This document shows positions 48,226 through 59,520 of a stretch of 64,000 nucleotides of DNA, in pieces (the stretch's first letter is position 1; every line of letters begins with the position of its first letter). Both the position numbers and the translations under genes were made by a program. The notes under the pieces are model-generated. The model was not told where the DNA came from and did no database searches. It saw only the letters and a list, made by a program, of their open reading frames with translations. The stretch spans positions 239,954-303,953 of the forward strand of contig NZ_KN214134.1 in the NCBI RefSeq assembly GCF_000763055.1. The letters run 5' to 3'. This stretch comes from Collinsella sp. 4_8_47FAA. GTDB lineage: Bacteria; Actinomycetota; Coriobacteriia; Coriobacteriales; Coriobacteriaceae.

Positions 48226-49878
48226 GTGGCGGGTAGATTGGGGCCTTCCTTGATTCGATGCGTTCTCTCGAGGTTCATCAGAGCAAAAGGGGCTTTCGTC
48301 TTCATTGCTATCACGGTGATTGGAACCGCTCTCTCCTATGCCATGCCATACGTGAACGGGAAATTCTTAGATTTTCTTCTCGGTAACCGCAGCGAAAGAG
48401 ACGCCGTACTCTTCGCGCTCCTGGTTGCGTCAATAGGAGTTTTCTCCACCCTCTTTACTTATTTTGCAGGAACACTTTCCATTCGCATAACCACGAGACT
48501 TTCCTTTGATCTTCTCAGGGAGGCCGTCTTGCGTTTTGAAAGAGACGATTACTTGGTGAGTCGGACCATCGATCCAGCCTATACAACGCAACGGATTATT
48601 TCCGACTCCAGCGTGGTCTCATCCTTCGTTTTGGCGAATTTTATCAGTGCGCCGCTGTCCATTGTAGCCATTCCCATCGTATTGCTTATCATATGGTCAA
48701 TTGATTCAACTCTCGCGGTGTTTTCCATCATTCTCCTCATCGTGTATTTCTGTGTAATTACTGGGTTGAGGAAACTTTTGTATAGGGTCACGTATGAGAA
48801 GAAAGAGGCGGACAGCGCCTTTTACGCCGCAATTGCATCGCAGCTTAATCAGATTCTCAACATTCAACTGACATCTTCGTACGGCAAGAGCGAACAAGCG
48901 CTCGACGCTGGGTTTAAGAGCTATTTTCCCAAAGTTTTGCGCTCCGGAAAGCTATCATATTCTCTGACATCGCTCGATGGTCTTTTCGCAGCGTTGTTTC
49001 AAGCGGTGATACTTGTTGTTTCCGGAGTACGAATCATTAACGGAACTATGTCAATAGGCGAGTACACTATCATCGGTACATACTTCGCGGTTCTCTTTAA
49101 GACTTTGAAAAGTATGATGTCATTGTTCAAATCCTATCAAGATGCCAAAGCATCATGGGATAGGACGGCTATCGCGACGAGAGAAAAGGAGAGATCGGGG
49201 TGGAATCGGACCGATTTAGCTAAACTCGATGAAATAAATGACATTTCGGTATCTGATTTGGAATTCTCGGTTGCCCTTCCAGACGGATCTGTCCGAGAGG
49301 TCCTCGGCGGGTTTTCTTTCAAGTTTTCCGGTCCTGGTACATATTGCATAGTTGGGGAAAACGGAAGAGGCAAGACGTCACTTCTTTACTTGATACTCGG
49401 GCTATACTCATCGAAAGGCAAAGTAAAATACAACGGCGTGCCAATCGAAGAATGCGACTTGGATTACATACGTGCGAGAGAGATATCGTGCTGCCCACAG
49501 TCGTGCTTCGCGCCGGACGAAACGGTGAAAGAGCTGTTAGAGTATTTCGACACGCCCTTTTCTTCCTATCACCGGGGTGTAGATGGCCTACTTTCGCTGG
49601 AAAACAGCGTGAAGGAGTTGCTCGGGAAACGTTGCTCCGCGCTTTCGGGCGGTGAGCTGCGCCGAGTGTACTTATGGTCGGCGATTTCACGCAAGTCGTC
49701 AGTTTTGGTACTCGACGAGCCCACGACTGGGTTAGACGCTGTAAGCCGCGCCGAGCTTGCGGCCTATGTTAAGCGCAACAAGCAAAGCCAGCTGATCATC
49801 GTTGTCTCTCACGATGACGAGATGGTCGGCGCGGTAGAAGGGGTAGTGGATTTAGGCAGCATGTACCAGGGTAAATGA
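48226..49878 (+). CDS. ABC exporter (fused membrane and ATPase domains)
   Basis: A 550-residue half-transporter. The GTG start at 48226 is uncertain because no clear ribosome site is seen. Six membrane helices (about 15-300) form an exporter-type domain. The ATPase has Walker A GENGRGKTSL (about 381-390), signature LSGGELRRVYLW and Walker B VLVLDEPTTGLD, with the switch His in VVSHDDE. The substrate is unknown; no C39 peptidase domain is fused. It converges on the RiPP cluster and is the only transporter in the island, so export of the modified peptides is a reasonable inference. Confidence 0.85.
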   Translation: MAGRLGPSLIRCVLSRFIRAKGAFVFIAITVIGTALSYAMPYVNGKFLDFLLGNRSERDAVLFALLVASIGVFSTLFTYFAGTLSIRITTRLSFDLLREAVLRFERDDYLVSRTIDPAYTTQRIISDSSVVSSFVLANFISAPLSIVAIPIVLLIIWSIDSTLAVFSIILLIVYFCVITGLRKLLYRVTYEKKEADSAFYAAIASQLNQILNIQLTSSYGKSEQALDAGFKSYFPKVLRSGKLSYSLTSLDGLFAALFQAVILVVSGVRIINGTMSIGEYTIIGTYFAVLFKTLKSMMSLFKSYQDAKASWDRTAIATREKERSGWNRTDLAKLDEINDISVSDLEFSVALPDGSVREVLGGFSFKFSGPGTYCIVGENGRGKTSLLYLILGLYSSKGKVKYNGVPIEECDLDYIRAREISCCPQSCFAPDETVKELLEYFDTPFSSYHRGVDGLLSLENSVKELLGKRCSALSGGELRRVYLWSAISRKSSVLVLDEPTTGLDAVSRAELAAYVKRNKQSQLIIVVSHDDEMVGAVEGVVDLGSMYQGK

Positions 49879-50249
49879 TGACAAGTGTAGTGCTACCCAA
49901 CTGGCAGAGATAACAAAAAGGCGATGCAGATGCACGTAGCATTCAGGCGGTTCGGACTCGGTGCCTTCACGCCATCGCAACGCTTTCAGATATAGTTCTC
50001 GTTCTCTTACTAAAGGAAACTTTAGTCTACGTCATCTTGTCGAGACAGAGGTGAAGCGAAGTGTTGTCGCGACGTATCTTATTCCAGGTGGCTCAGTATC
50101 AGCGTGAGAATCGCACCAAAGTGTACTTACGATTCTCGTGTCCCACGGACAACATGAGCTGAGCATTGAGGTTCCACCCTTTGCTGCAACTACACGGGGT
50201 TGGACGGCAATGAATATGCCGGGCCGCATACCACGCGCAGCGGGGGTCC
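49879..50249. other. 371-bp gap after the ABC exporter
   Basis: No intact gene. A frame at about 50035-50107 reads a short protein-like piece (VETEVKRSVVATYLIPGG) before a stop and may be a gene scrap. Confidence 0.35.
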
Positions 50250-50375
50250 ATGTCCCAGTATGTTGCCTACAGCAGCCTCGATGTCCACGCACACATCATC
50301 TCTGCCTTCGCGTTCAATCCATTTGCCGGAGAGTGCGAGGGTTGCCAGGCCGTAGAATTCGAGCCGAACAAATGA
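50250..50375 (+). pseudogene. Remnant of an IS110-family transposase N-terminus
   Basis: A 41-codon frame from ATG 50250 reads MSQYVAYSSLDVHAHIISAF and onward, close to the RNase-H-like N-terminus of IS110 transposases (pattern YVGLDVHK). It stops soon after, with no further domain. A sign of past insertion in the island. Confidence 0.4.
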
Positions 50376-50469
50376 AATGCGGTATCAGCGCATAGGATTA
50401 AACTGACGATTGCTTTGCACTGAGAATACGCTTGGAAAGCCGCTATGGGTGGCGGCCCGGGTTAAATAG

Positions 50470-50516
50470 AGAAGCCCGTCCGATCACTTTCATGTGGCGA
50501 ACGGTCGGGCTTCTTA
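50470..50516 (-). terminator. Hairpin ending the RiPP operon
   Basis: AGAAGCCCGTCCG (50470-50482) pairs with 50502-50514 with one mismatch. On the minus strand it lies 63 bp beyond the last small gene and is followed by CTATTT. It could serve both directions. Confidence 0.6.
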
Positions 50517-50578
50517 TTCCACTTGCCAATGCTCGGCTCATATTGGAAGAAAGCTACGCTAATGTTTGCGTGACACTC

Positions 50579-50686
50579 CTATTTTCTCCGAAGAAAGAGT
50601 CGGATAATGAAGAATAGAATTAAAAAAGGTGCCAGATATAACGCAAGTATAAAGGCTAATCCAACGAGACCTTGCAATAATGGCAT
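50579..50686 (-). CDS. 35-residue membrane peptide at the end of the RiPP operon
   Basis: ATG 50686 with GGGAGGAG upstream opens a 36-codon frame. It begins MPLLQGLVGLAFILALYLA, continues hydrophobic to about 30 and ends RLFLRRK, i.e. a single membrane helix with a basic C-terminus. Small peptides like this can be immunity factors or maturation helpers in bacteriocin clusters. The strong ribosome site supports translation; the function is unknown. Confidence 0.6.
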   Translation of the reverse strand: MPLLQGLVGLAFILALYLAPFLILFFIIRLFLRRK

Positions 50687-50764
50687 AACTCCTCCCAGAC
50701 ACGAGATTTTGGTATTTGTTCCCATCTTATTCTGAATTGGACCAAATAGTTCCTAGCCACAAAA

Positions 50765-50944
50765 CTACTCGTCAACTGGATCGCACCAATCTGCTGGCAA
50801 AACACAGCTTGATTCTTTATCGACATAGCACCAATCCGCAACAGGGCACTCGGCGATGTCGTAAAAATTGCATATATCAACTCCAAGACAACAAGGCTCA
50901 ACGGGAGGATGTTCATTTGAACCAACAGGATGGATATGCTTCAT
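50765..50944 (-). CDS. RiPP precursor peptide 1 (59 aa, Cys/Asp-rich)
   Basis: Leftward ATG 50944 after GAGGAG. The peptide begins MKHIHPVGSNEHPPVEP and has seven Cys at 18, 19, 25, 33, 39, 47 and 54 amid Asp, Glu, Trp and Pro. It aligns with precursor 2 along its length: same MKHIHP start, C-L-G then D-I-C, Y-D-x-A, then three more Cys with similar spacing. The short basic leader and acidic Cys-rich core suit thioether installation by the maturase at 51348. The core could act as an antimicrobial, signal or metal-binding peptide. Confidence 0.8.
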   Translation of the reverse strand: MKHIHPVGSNEHPPVEPCCLGVDICNFYDIAECPVADWCYVDKESSCVLPADWCDPVDE

Positions 50945-50974
50945 AACAGCTCCTCACCTTAATCCAATTAGAGA

Positions 50975-51178
50975 CTACGTTTGATCAATGCCACAGTGAT
51001 CTACAACGCAGATGCTGCCGCCATCCATGTCATAGTCGCAGTAATCGTATGCACCACAGCCATCTGCTTTATCATAAACAGTACAGATGTCAGTAATGCC
51101 CAAGAGGCAGTCAAAAGACATCGGCTTCACGCCTGCCTCGTCGCCACTTCCTGGATTAATCGGATGAATATGCTTCAC
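50975..51178 (-). CDS. RiPP precursor peptide 2 (67 aa, six Cys in the last 44 residues)
   Basis: Leftward GTG 51178 with AGGGAGG seven bases upstream. It starts MKHIHPINPGSGDEAG and carries Cys at 24, 32, 41, 47, 57 and 62, interleaved with nine Asp and several Thr, Tyr and Gly. Six Cys within 44 residues is the hallmark after which SCIFF/ranthipeptide precursors were named, although the spacing differs from clostridial SCIFF. Clostridial SCIFF also starts with MKHI. The 170-bp distance from the maturase suggests the same operon. Confidence 0.82.
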   Translation of the reverse strand: MKHIHPINPGSGDEAGVKPMSFDCLLGITDICTVYDKADGCGAYDYCDYDMDGGSICVVDHCGIDQT

Positions 51179-51347
51179 GACTACCTCCCTTTGAGTGCAG
51201 AAAAACCTCAATATTGTGTATAACAAACCAAGATGTCTAGTTCACCATATTTCTAGAATGGTTTCGGCGAACGTAGCAATAAGCTTCGCAGACGGTAATC
51301 AGAAGAACGAACACCTCCACAATGGTGACAGCAATGCGCTGAACCGC
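51179..51347 (-). other. Spacer between maturase and precursors
   Basis: Contains a possible 25-32-codon hydrophobic frame in phase with the maturase after its stop (core VEVFVLLITVCEAYCYVRR), but no good ribosome site, so I do not call it a gene. Confidence 0.3.
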
Positions 51348-52706
51348 TTATTCCGATACAGTAGCTTCTCGTTGATTTTTCTCCTGCGAAGATGAGTGGC
51401 GGGAAATAAGGTCAAAAGCCATCTCGTAGCACATTTTTCTATATTCACATGATGCAGGGTGTAGACTCTTGGGCAAGTAGCCGTGCTCGTCTGCAGCCTC
51501 CCAGCTACAGCCCCCACCACAGAAAGACCGAGCCCAACAGTCCGTACAGTCAATTCTTTTTTCGACACCCTGACTCCAGTTTTCAATATACCTAGTTTCG
51601 TCAATTCCGGTGACGATGTTGCCCATTTTGAATCGCATCATCCCGACAAACCTGTGACAGGGGTATACGTCCCCTTCGGGAGTCACGGAAATAAAACGCC
51701 TGCCAGCCCCGCATCCGACAAAGGCGATCCTGTTGCTCATAATCAAATCAACTGCAGTTTTCAATGTTCTAAACAAGGGCTTTTCCCCTTGATCAATCTG
51801 TTTGAGATATTGATCCGCCAAATCTATTAGGCCCGCCCTGATTTTGTTTAATGAGTGTTCGTCGAGTTTGATATTCTCATCGAATGAGCTCACGGGCGAG
51901 AAGTAAATCCTTCTGAAGCCCATCTCTTTAAACTGAAGATAGTCTTCAACAAGGTTACAGTTATTATTTGTTAAGGTCGCTCTTGCGCCGAAGGGGAACG
52001 ACTCGGAAAAACGACGAACGTTTTTGTCGATATCGGAGAAAGAGCCGCCTCCCGTCTTGTACGGGCGCGATGCATCGTGCTTGCATCCTGTACCATCGAG
52101 ACTAATCAGAACAGAAAACCCGTGCTCCTTGAAAGAATTCACAGCAGTGTCATTCAAAAGCGTTCCGTTGGTCGTAATAGAATAGGTAAAGTTTCTATTG
52201 GGGTATATTCTTTTTGAATAGTCGACCGTTTTCCATATCAGCGGCTCGTTAATCATGGGTTCCCCACCAAAAAAGACGATCGCAAGCGTTTCGTTTTCCG
52301 ATGAACTTGCGACGAGGTAGTCGACCGCCTTGAAGGCTATCTCGTCTGTCATCAGCAGAGGAGACGTTCCATAATCTCCTTTACCGGCAAAACAGTAACT
52401 ACAACCAAGGTTGCATGCATGTGAAACGTGGAGTTCGATGGATCTAAGTTTTCGAGGCGTGTCTTTTGTTAAGAAAGTCCGCTCAGACAATCGTTTATAC
52501 TCATCAATGTCGTCTTCAAGTTCTGCTATGGTCGTTTGGTCGTAGCCTTTCGCAGCAAGTGACTTTGTTAGCAACTTCGAGTTGACCGTTCTTCCCGATG
52601 CTTCAAATATGCGAAGCGCATCTTCTGATGCTTGGTCAACCTGAAAGCAATTGCGAGTGACCTCATCGAAGCAGTAACGACGATCACTTACTGAGAAAAA
52701 ATGCAT
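51348..52706 (-). CDS. Radical SAM-SPASM peptide maturase (SCIFF/ranthipeptide type)
   Basis: A 452-residue protein. ATG 52706 is preferred because GAGG lies five bases upstream; a GTG ten codons earlier is possible. Residues 1-85 resemble a RiPP recognition element region (HFFSVSDRRYCFDEVTRN). The radical SAM core has C98-x3-C102-x2-C105 (HACNLGCSYCFAGKGDYG), FFGGEPMIN and TTNGTLL. The SPASM region supplies further cluster Cys (332, 350, 387, 390, 396, 400, 420, 426), with VTPEGDVYPCHRFVG and DCWARSFCGGGC. These blocks closely match maturases that link Cys sulfur to a neighbouring carbon. It should act on the two precursors downstream. Confidence 0.9.
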   Translation of the reverse strand: MHFFSVSDRRYCFDEVTRNCFQVDQASEDALRIFEASGRTVNSKLLTKSLAAKGYDQTTIAELEDDIDEYKRLSERTFLTKDTPRKLRSIELHVSHACNLGCSYCFAGKGDYGTSPLLMTDEIAFKAVDYLVASSSENETLAIVFFGGEPMINEPLIWKTVDYSKRIYPNRNFTYSITTNGTLLNDTAVNSFKEHGFSVLISLDGTGCKHDASRPYKTGGGSFSDIDKNVRRFSESFPFGARATLTNNNCNLVEDYLQFKEMGFRRIYFSPVSSFDENIKLDEHSLNKIRAGLIDLADQYLKQIDQGEKPLFRTLKTAVDLIMSNRIAFVGCGAGRRFISVTPEGDVYPCHRFVGMMRFKMGNIVTGIDETRYIENWSQGVEKRIDCTDCWARSFCGGGCSWEAADEHGYLPKSLHPASCEYRKMCYEMAFDLISRHSSSQEKNQREATVSE

Positions 52707-53271
52707 ACGTTCCTCAATTTCATGCTGGACTGGCACTAACCTTGTTTATTGTTGCGCAGCTATAAAAAACCACCAGCGGGGATTCGGTGTGCGGCCCAAT
52801 CGGACTCCCAAAAGGTTCTATTTGAGACTGGCAAGCTTTGTGTTGTTGGCACTTCGACAGCGCTCTTTATTCCAACATGGAGCCTCGCAGTTTGAGTCGA
52901 CTTGCCTCTGGAAGGTCCGATCTTAACTTGATTTAGGATGAAAACAGATTACAGGCGCGCTCCTCTAGAAAGAAAGGAAACCAATCGCCGCCTTTCACCA
53001 GGAAAGTTTTTATAGCCCACCTCGAGCAAAATGAAAGATGCGAGAGCGATTGGGGAACAACGCGAATCTCCCCTTTTGGGTGGGAGCGAGCCTTCAGCCA
53101 CCGGCGAACGACTCGCCCTGGTCAGAATCTGGAAGTGGTGCCGGGCCGCTTGGGCCTCCCCGGTGACTTCGTGGGGCTTACCTGCCTGACGTCGAGGAGT
53201 ACATCCGCAAGATTCGTTCCCTATGCCGTTTGCTCTCACGCCCGCCTTAGTTCCAAGTCGGGCGAGCCGCC
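52707..53271. other. 565-bp gap at the right edge of the island
   Basis: No intact gene. The left 200 bp are AT-rich and should hold the leftward RiPP promoter. From about 53040 GC rises; a frame around 53160-53246 reads a protein-like scrap (AYLPDVEEYIRKIRSL) before a stop, probably a host gene fragment. Confidence 0.4.
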
Positions 53272-53696
53272 GCGCTCATGCGACCCGTGGCGGCGACACG
53301 TCGACGCCGCGCTCGCTGAGCACATCTTCGGTCGCGGGCGAGCACGAGGTCGCGCCGGCGCATCCGCTGGGACTGCTGTGCGTGCAAAACGGCTACGTGG
53401 TGAGCGTCCCGCGCTGGATTCAGCCGAGTGAGGAAGGCGTTGAGATCGGCGCGCTGGCAACGGGGGAGGGCGGCATCACCGACGACGTCTCGGCCCGCCA
53501 TGCCCATATCTGGTGCGACGAGTCTGGCGCATGGTTTGTCGAGGACCTGTCGTCCACTAACGGCACCGTGGTGGTAAACGGGGTCACGAGTGTGTGTATT
53601 CAAGTAGAGCCCGGCCGCTCCGCCCGGCTCAGCCCCGGTGACGAGCTCAAACTCGGCGAATCCACCACCTACGCCATCCTCCTCGGCGCCCTCTAA
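53272..53696 (+). pseudogene. 5'-truncated second copy of the FHA-domain gene
   Basis: The reading frame from about 53272 is nearly identical at protein level to residues 175-312 of the gene at 46022 (GG-TSTPRSL, APAHPLGLL, WIQPSE-GVEIGALATGEG, VSARHAHIWCD, LSSTNGTVVVNG, ELKLGESTTYAIL). The N-terminal 175 residues are absent and the frame upstream is unrelated. A three-residue deletion sits after GITD. The FHA fold itself is complete, so a short product cannot be excluded, but no ribosome site is visible. Confidence 0.75.
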
Positions 53697-53711
53697 CTCA
53701 TCCCCTCAATG

Positions 53712-53778
53712 AGTTGCGGTGAAATAGGGACTGATTAAGGCCGTTAACAGCAAAAACAGTCCCTATTTCACCGCAACT
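53712..53778. repeat. 22-bp perfect inverted repeat
   Basis: 53712-53733 and 53757-53778 are exact reverse complements with a 23-nt loop. They contain ATAGGGACTG. Located 15 bp after the truncated FHA copy. Confidence 0.9.
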
Positions 53779-54175
53779 GCTGTGGGGTTCCAGGGGACTG
53801 TGTCCGTCGGTGCCGGGCGCACAATAGTCACCCGAGGTAAACCTTTACCGGCCACCTATATTCGCCGAAATATGGCTTGACGGCGGGGTACAATAAACCC
53901 GCATGCGGATTTCCGTTGCGGGCGCTTCCCATCGCCGGGGCGTGCCCGGGAGCATCCGGCATGCGGCCTTTGCGGCGCTCGGTCATGTGCAAGACGGGTA
54001 GCTGGGCCTGTGGAGCGCGTGCAGCCCTCCTCGCCTCGGCATGCCTTCTCTCCACGCCATGTACCTGCTGCTGAGTCCGCCTGCCAGATGATTGGAAGCA
54101 ACAACGAAAATCCCATCACGCCAATATCCCGGCGATCGCCGGGGCCTGTATACCTATATGAGAGGAGAGGGGTAT
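53779..54175. other. 397-bp leader region of the oxidoreductase gene
   Basis: No gene seen. A TACAAT-like box at 53890-53895 could be the promoter -10, which would give a GC-rich 5' leader of about 270 nt. No riboswitch family recognised. Confidence 0.35.
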
Positions 54176-57715
<3,540 letters not shown>

Positions 57716-57725
57716 GTCTCCCACC

Positions 57726-57850
57726 GCAGGATCTGAGGACTGACCTTCGCGGACGTCCTCGGACATGAAAGAACCCCCGCTGCGCACTACGTGCGGCGGG
57801 GGTTCTTTCGTCCTGCGGAGCGTCCGCGAAGGTCAGTCCTCAGATCCTGC
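57726..57850. repeat. 125-bp nested cruciform
   Basis: Outer arms 57726-57755 and 57821-57850 are exact 30-bp reverse complements. Inside, 57767-57780 pairs with 57796-57809 (14 bp), and GCAC/GTGC close the tip. The inner hairpin with TTCTTTCG may terminate nifJ. Confidence 0.9.
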
Positions 57851-58369
57851 TACGACTACGTCCTCGGATGTGATGGCGGATGAAGGACGTGGTTGTGGGG
57901 GGCTTTTGTCCCCTTCGCTGTTTCGCGACTTTGCCGCGAAACCTCGTGCCACTTTGGAGATAGATGGGGGACTTGGCTGTTGCCGCCTTTTCGGAGCTTT
58001 TCTTTATTCCTTATGCTGGATGAAAAGCCCCTTGTTTTTGCAGGGGTGCATACTCAACTTATAAGTGCATAGAATCTCGTATAGTGCGAGTAAGATATTG
58101 CGCTGTCCGTTTTGTGTTTAGCAGAGATGTAGTTTGCATAATCCGACATAATCCTCGCTGCATTTAAATAAAGTTGCACGTAAATGGCGTAGATATGTCT
58201 GAGCTGGGGTTCTGTACGCTGAGCGGACAAAACCGACCGTTCACCGTTCTGCTATTTTCAAAATGAATAAAATGAGCGATAAAGAGAATATAAACCTTAA
58301 TAAACTCGCGTATCGCACGGACGCGGGTTATTAATGGGTTGTAGGCCTTTTACAGAAAGGATTCCAGCA
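57851..58369. other. 519-bp control region upstream of carbamate kinase
   Basis: No convincing gene. The last 300 bp are AT-rich. Noted: GTGCATA twice (58043 and 58065), the ARG-box-like ATGAATAAAATGA (58262-58274) and several TATAAA/TAATAAA stretches. Regulation by arginine or oxygen-type regulators is plausible for arcC but not shown. Confidence 0.4.
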
Positions 58370-59332
58370 ATGTCTAAGCCTCTTGGCAAGCCCGATCGTA
58401 TTGTCGTCGCCCTTGGCGGCAACGCCCTCGGCAACAACCCCGTCGAGCAGATCGAGGCCGTGAGCAACACCGCCCACGCTCTCCTCGGCCTCATCGAGCA
58501 GGGCAACGAGATCATCATCACCCACGGCAACGGCCCGCAGGTCGGCATGATCCAGAACGCCTTCGCCGCTGCCCACGATGCCATCGGTACCCCCGAGATG
58601 CCGCTGCCCGAGTGCGGCGCCATGTCCCAGGGCTACATTGGTTATCACCTGCAGCAGGGCATCGGCCGCGAGATGCACAAGCGCTATAAGCGTTGGCACG
58701 CCGCCACCGTCGTCACCCAGATCGAGTGCGATCCCGATGATCCCGCGTTCAAGAACCCGACCAAGCCGATCGGCCCCTTCTACACCGAGGAGCAGGCCAA
58801 GGAGTTCATGGCCGAGGATCCCTCCAAGGTCTTCGTCGAGGATTCCGGCCGCGGCTGGCGTCGCGTCGTCGCTTCCCCCGATCCCAAGAAGATCGTCGAG
58901 GCCGACTCCATCCTCAACCTGCTCGACAACGAGTTCATCGTCATCGCCTGCGGTGGCGGCGGCATCCCCGTTGTCCGCGACTACGAGAACAAGGGCTGCT
59001 ACAAGGGCGTTCCCGCCGTCATCGACAAGGACCTGGGCGGCGAGCTGCTGGCCGAGGACTGCGACGCCGACGTCCTGTTCCTGCTGACCGCCGTTGAGCA
59101 TGTCGCCATCAACTTTGGCAAGCCCAACCAGGAGGAGCTCGAGGACCTCACCGCCGACGAGGCCGAGCGCCTGGCCGACGAGGGCCAGTTCGGCAAGGGT
59201 TCCATGGAGCCCAAGGTCCGCGCTGCCATCAAGTTCGCCCGTTCCCGCAAGGGCCGCACCTGCATCATCGGCGCTCTGGACAAGGCTGCCGAGACCATGG
59301 CCGGTCTCTCCGGTACCCGCATCCACGAGTAG
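58370..59332 (+). CDS. arcC: Carbamate kinase
   Basis: A 320-residue protein; ATG 58370 with AGAAAGG nine bases upstream. Signatures: VVALGGNALG at the N-terminus, ITHGNGPQVGMIQN, SQGYIGYHLQQ, IACGGGGIPV, AVIDKDLGGELLAEDCDADV and GSMEPKVRAAIKFA. The enzyme makes ATP and carbamate (then ammonia and CO2) from carbamoyl phosphate, the last step of arginine-deiminase or related pathways. arcA and arcB are not in the window; a permease and amidohydrolase follow, suggesting nitrogenous substrate use. Confidence 0.96.
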   Translation: MSKPLGKPDRIVVALGGNALGNNPVEQIEAVSNTAHALLGLIEQGNEIIITHGNGPQVGMIQNAFAAAHDAIGTPEMPLPECGAMSQGYIGYHLQQGIGREMHKRYKRWHAATVVTQIECDPDDPAFKNPTKPIGPFYTEEQAKEFMAEDPSKVFVEDSGRGWRRVVASPDPKKIVEADSILNLLDNEFIVIACGGGGIPVVRDYENKGCYKGVPAVIDKDLGGELLAEDCDADVLFLLTAVEHVAINFGKPNQEELEDLTADEAERLADEGQFGKGSMEPKVRAAIKFARSRKGRTCIIGALDKAAETMAGLSGTRIHE

Positions 59333-59397
59333 TCTCTACTCTGTTGCCTCTCTCGTGGGCGCCAGGCAAAGCGCCTACAAACTAGCCTCTCTTCATG

Positions 59398-59430
59398 AGC
59401 CCCGCAGCCCGCTCCGGCTGCGGGGCTTTT
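59398..59430 (+). terminator. Terminator of arcC
   Basis: A 12-bp GC-rich stem (59398-59409 with 59416-59427) followed by TTTTGCT. Confidence 0.85.
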
Positions 59431-59442
59431 GCTATTCACCTA

Positions 59443-59494
59443 GTCATTAGGGACGTTCTTAAATGACTAGTCAAACAAGAGCGTCCCTAATGAC
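59443..59494. repeat. 18-bp inverted repeat with TTAGGGACG
   Basis: 59443-59460 pairs with 59477-59494 except for one G-T position. ATGACTAG motifs flank it (59463-59470, 59516-59523). Confidence 0.8.
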
Positions 59495-59520
59495 CACTCA
59501 TTTAAGTCTGTCCTCAATGA

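Noticed and set aside
50656-50925. 89-codon leftward frame over precursor 1
   Set aside because: The overlapping 59-codon frame has the ribosome site, the MKHIHP start and Cys pattern shared with precursor 2; this one has neither.
52949-53239. 96-codon leftward frame at the island edge
   Set aside because: Arg-rich with no recognisable motif and no ribosome site; overlaps a probable gene scrap on the other strand.
53896-54175. Possible riboswitch in the nifJ leader
   Set aside because: GC-rich and foldable, but it matches no riboswitch core that I know.
57765-58064. 99-codon frame after nifJ
   Set aside because: It starts inside the cruciform, has no ribosome site and shows no domain; probably non-coding.
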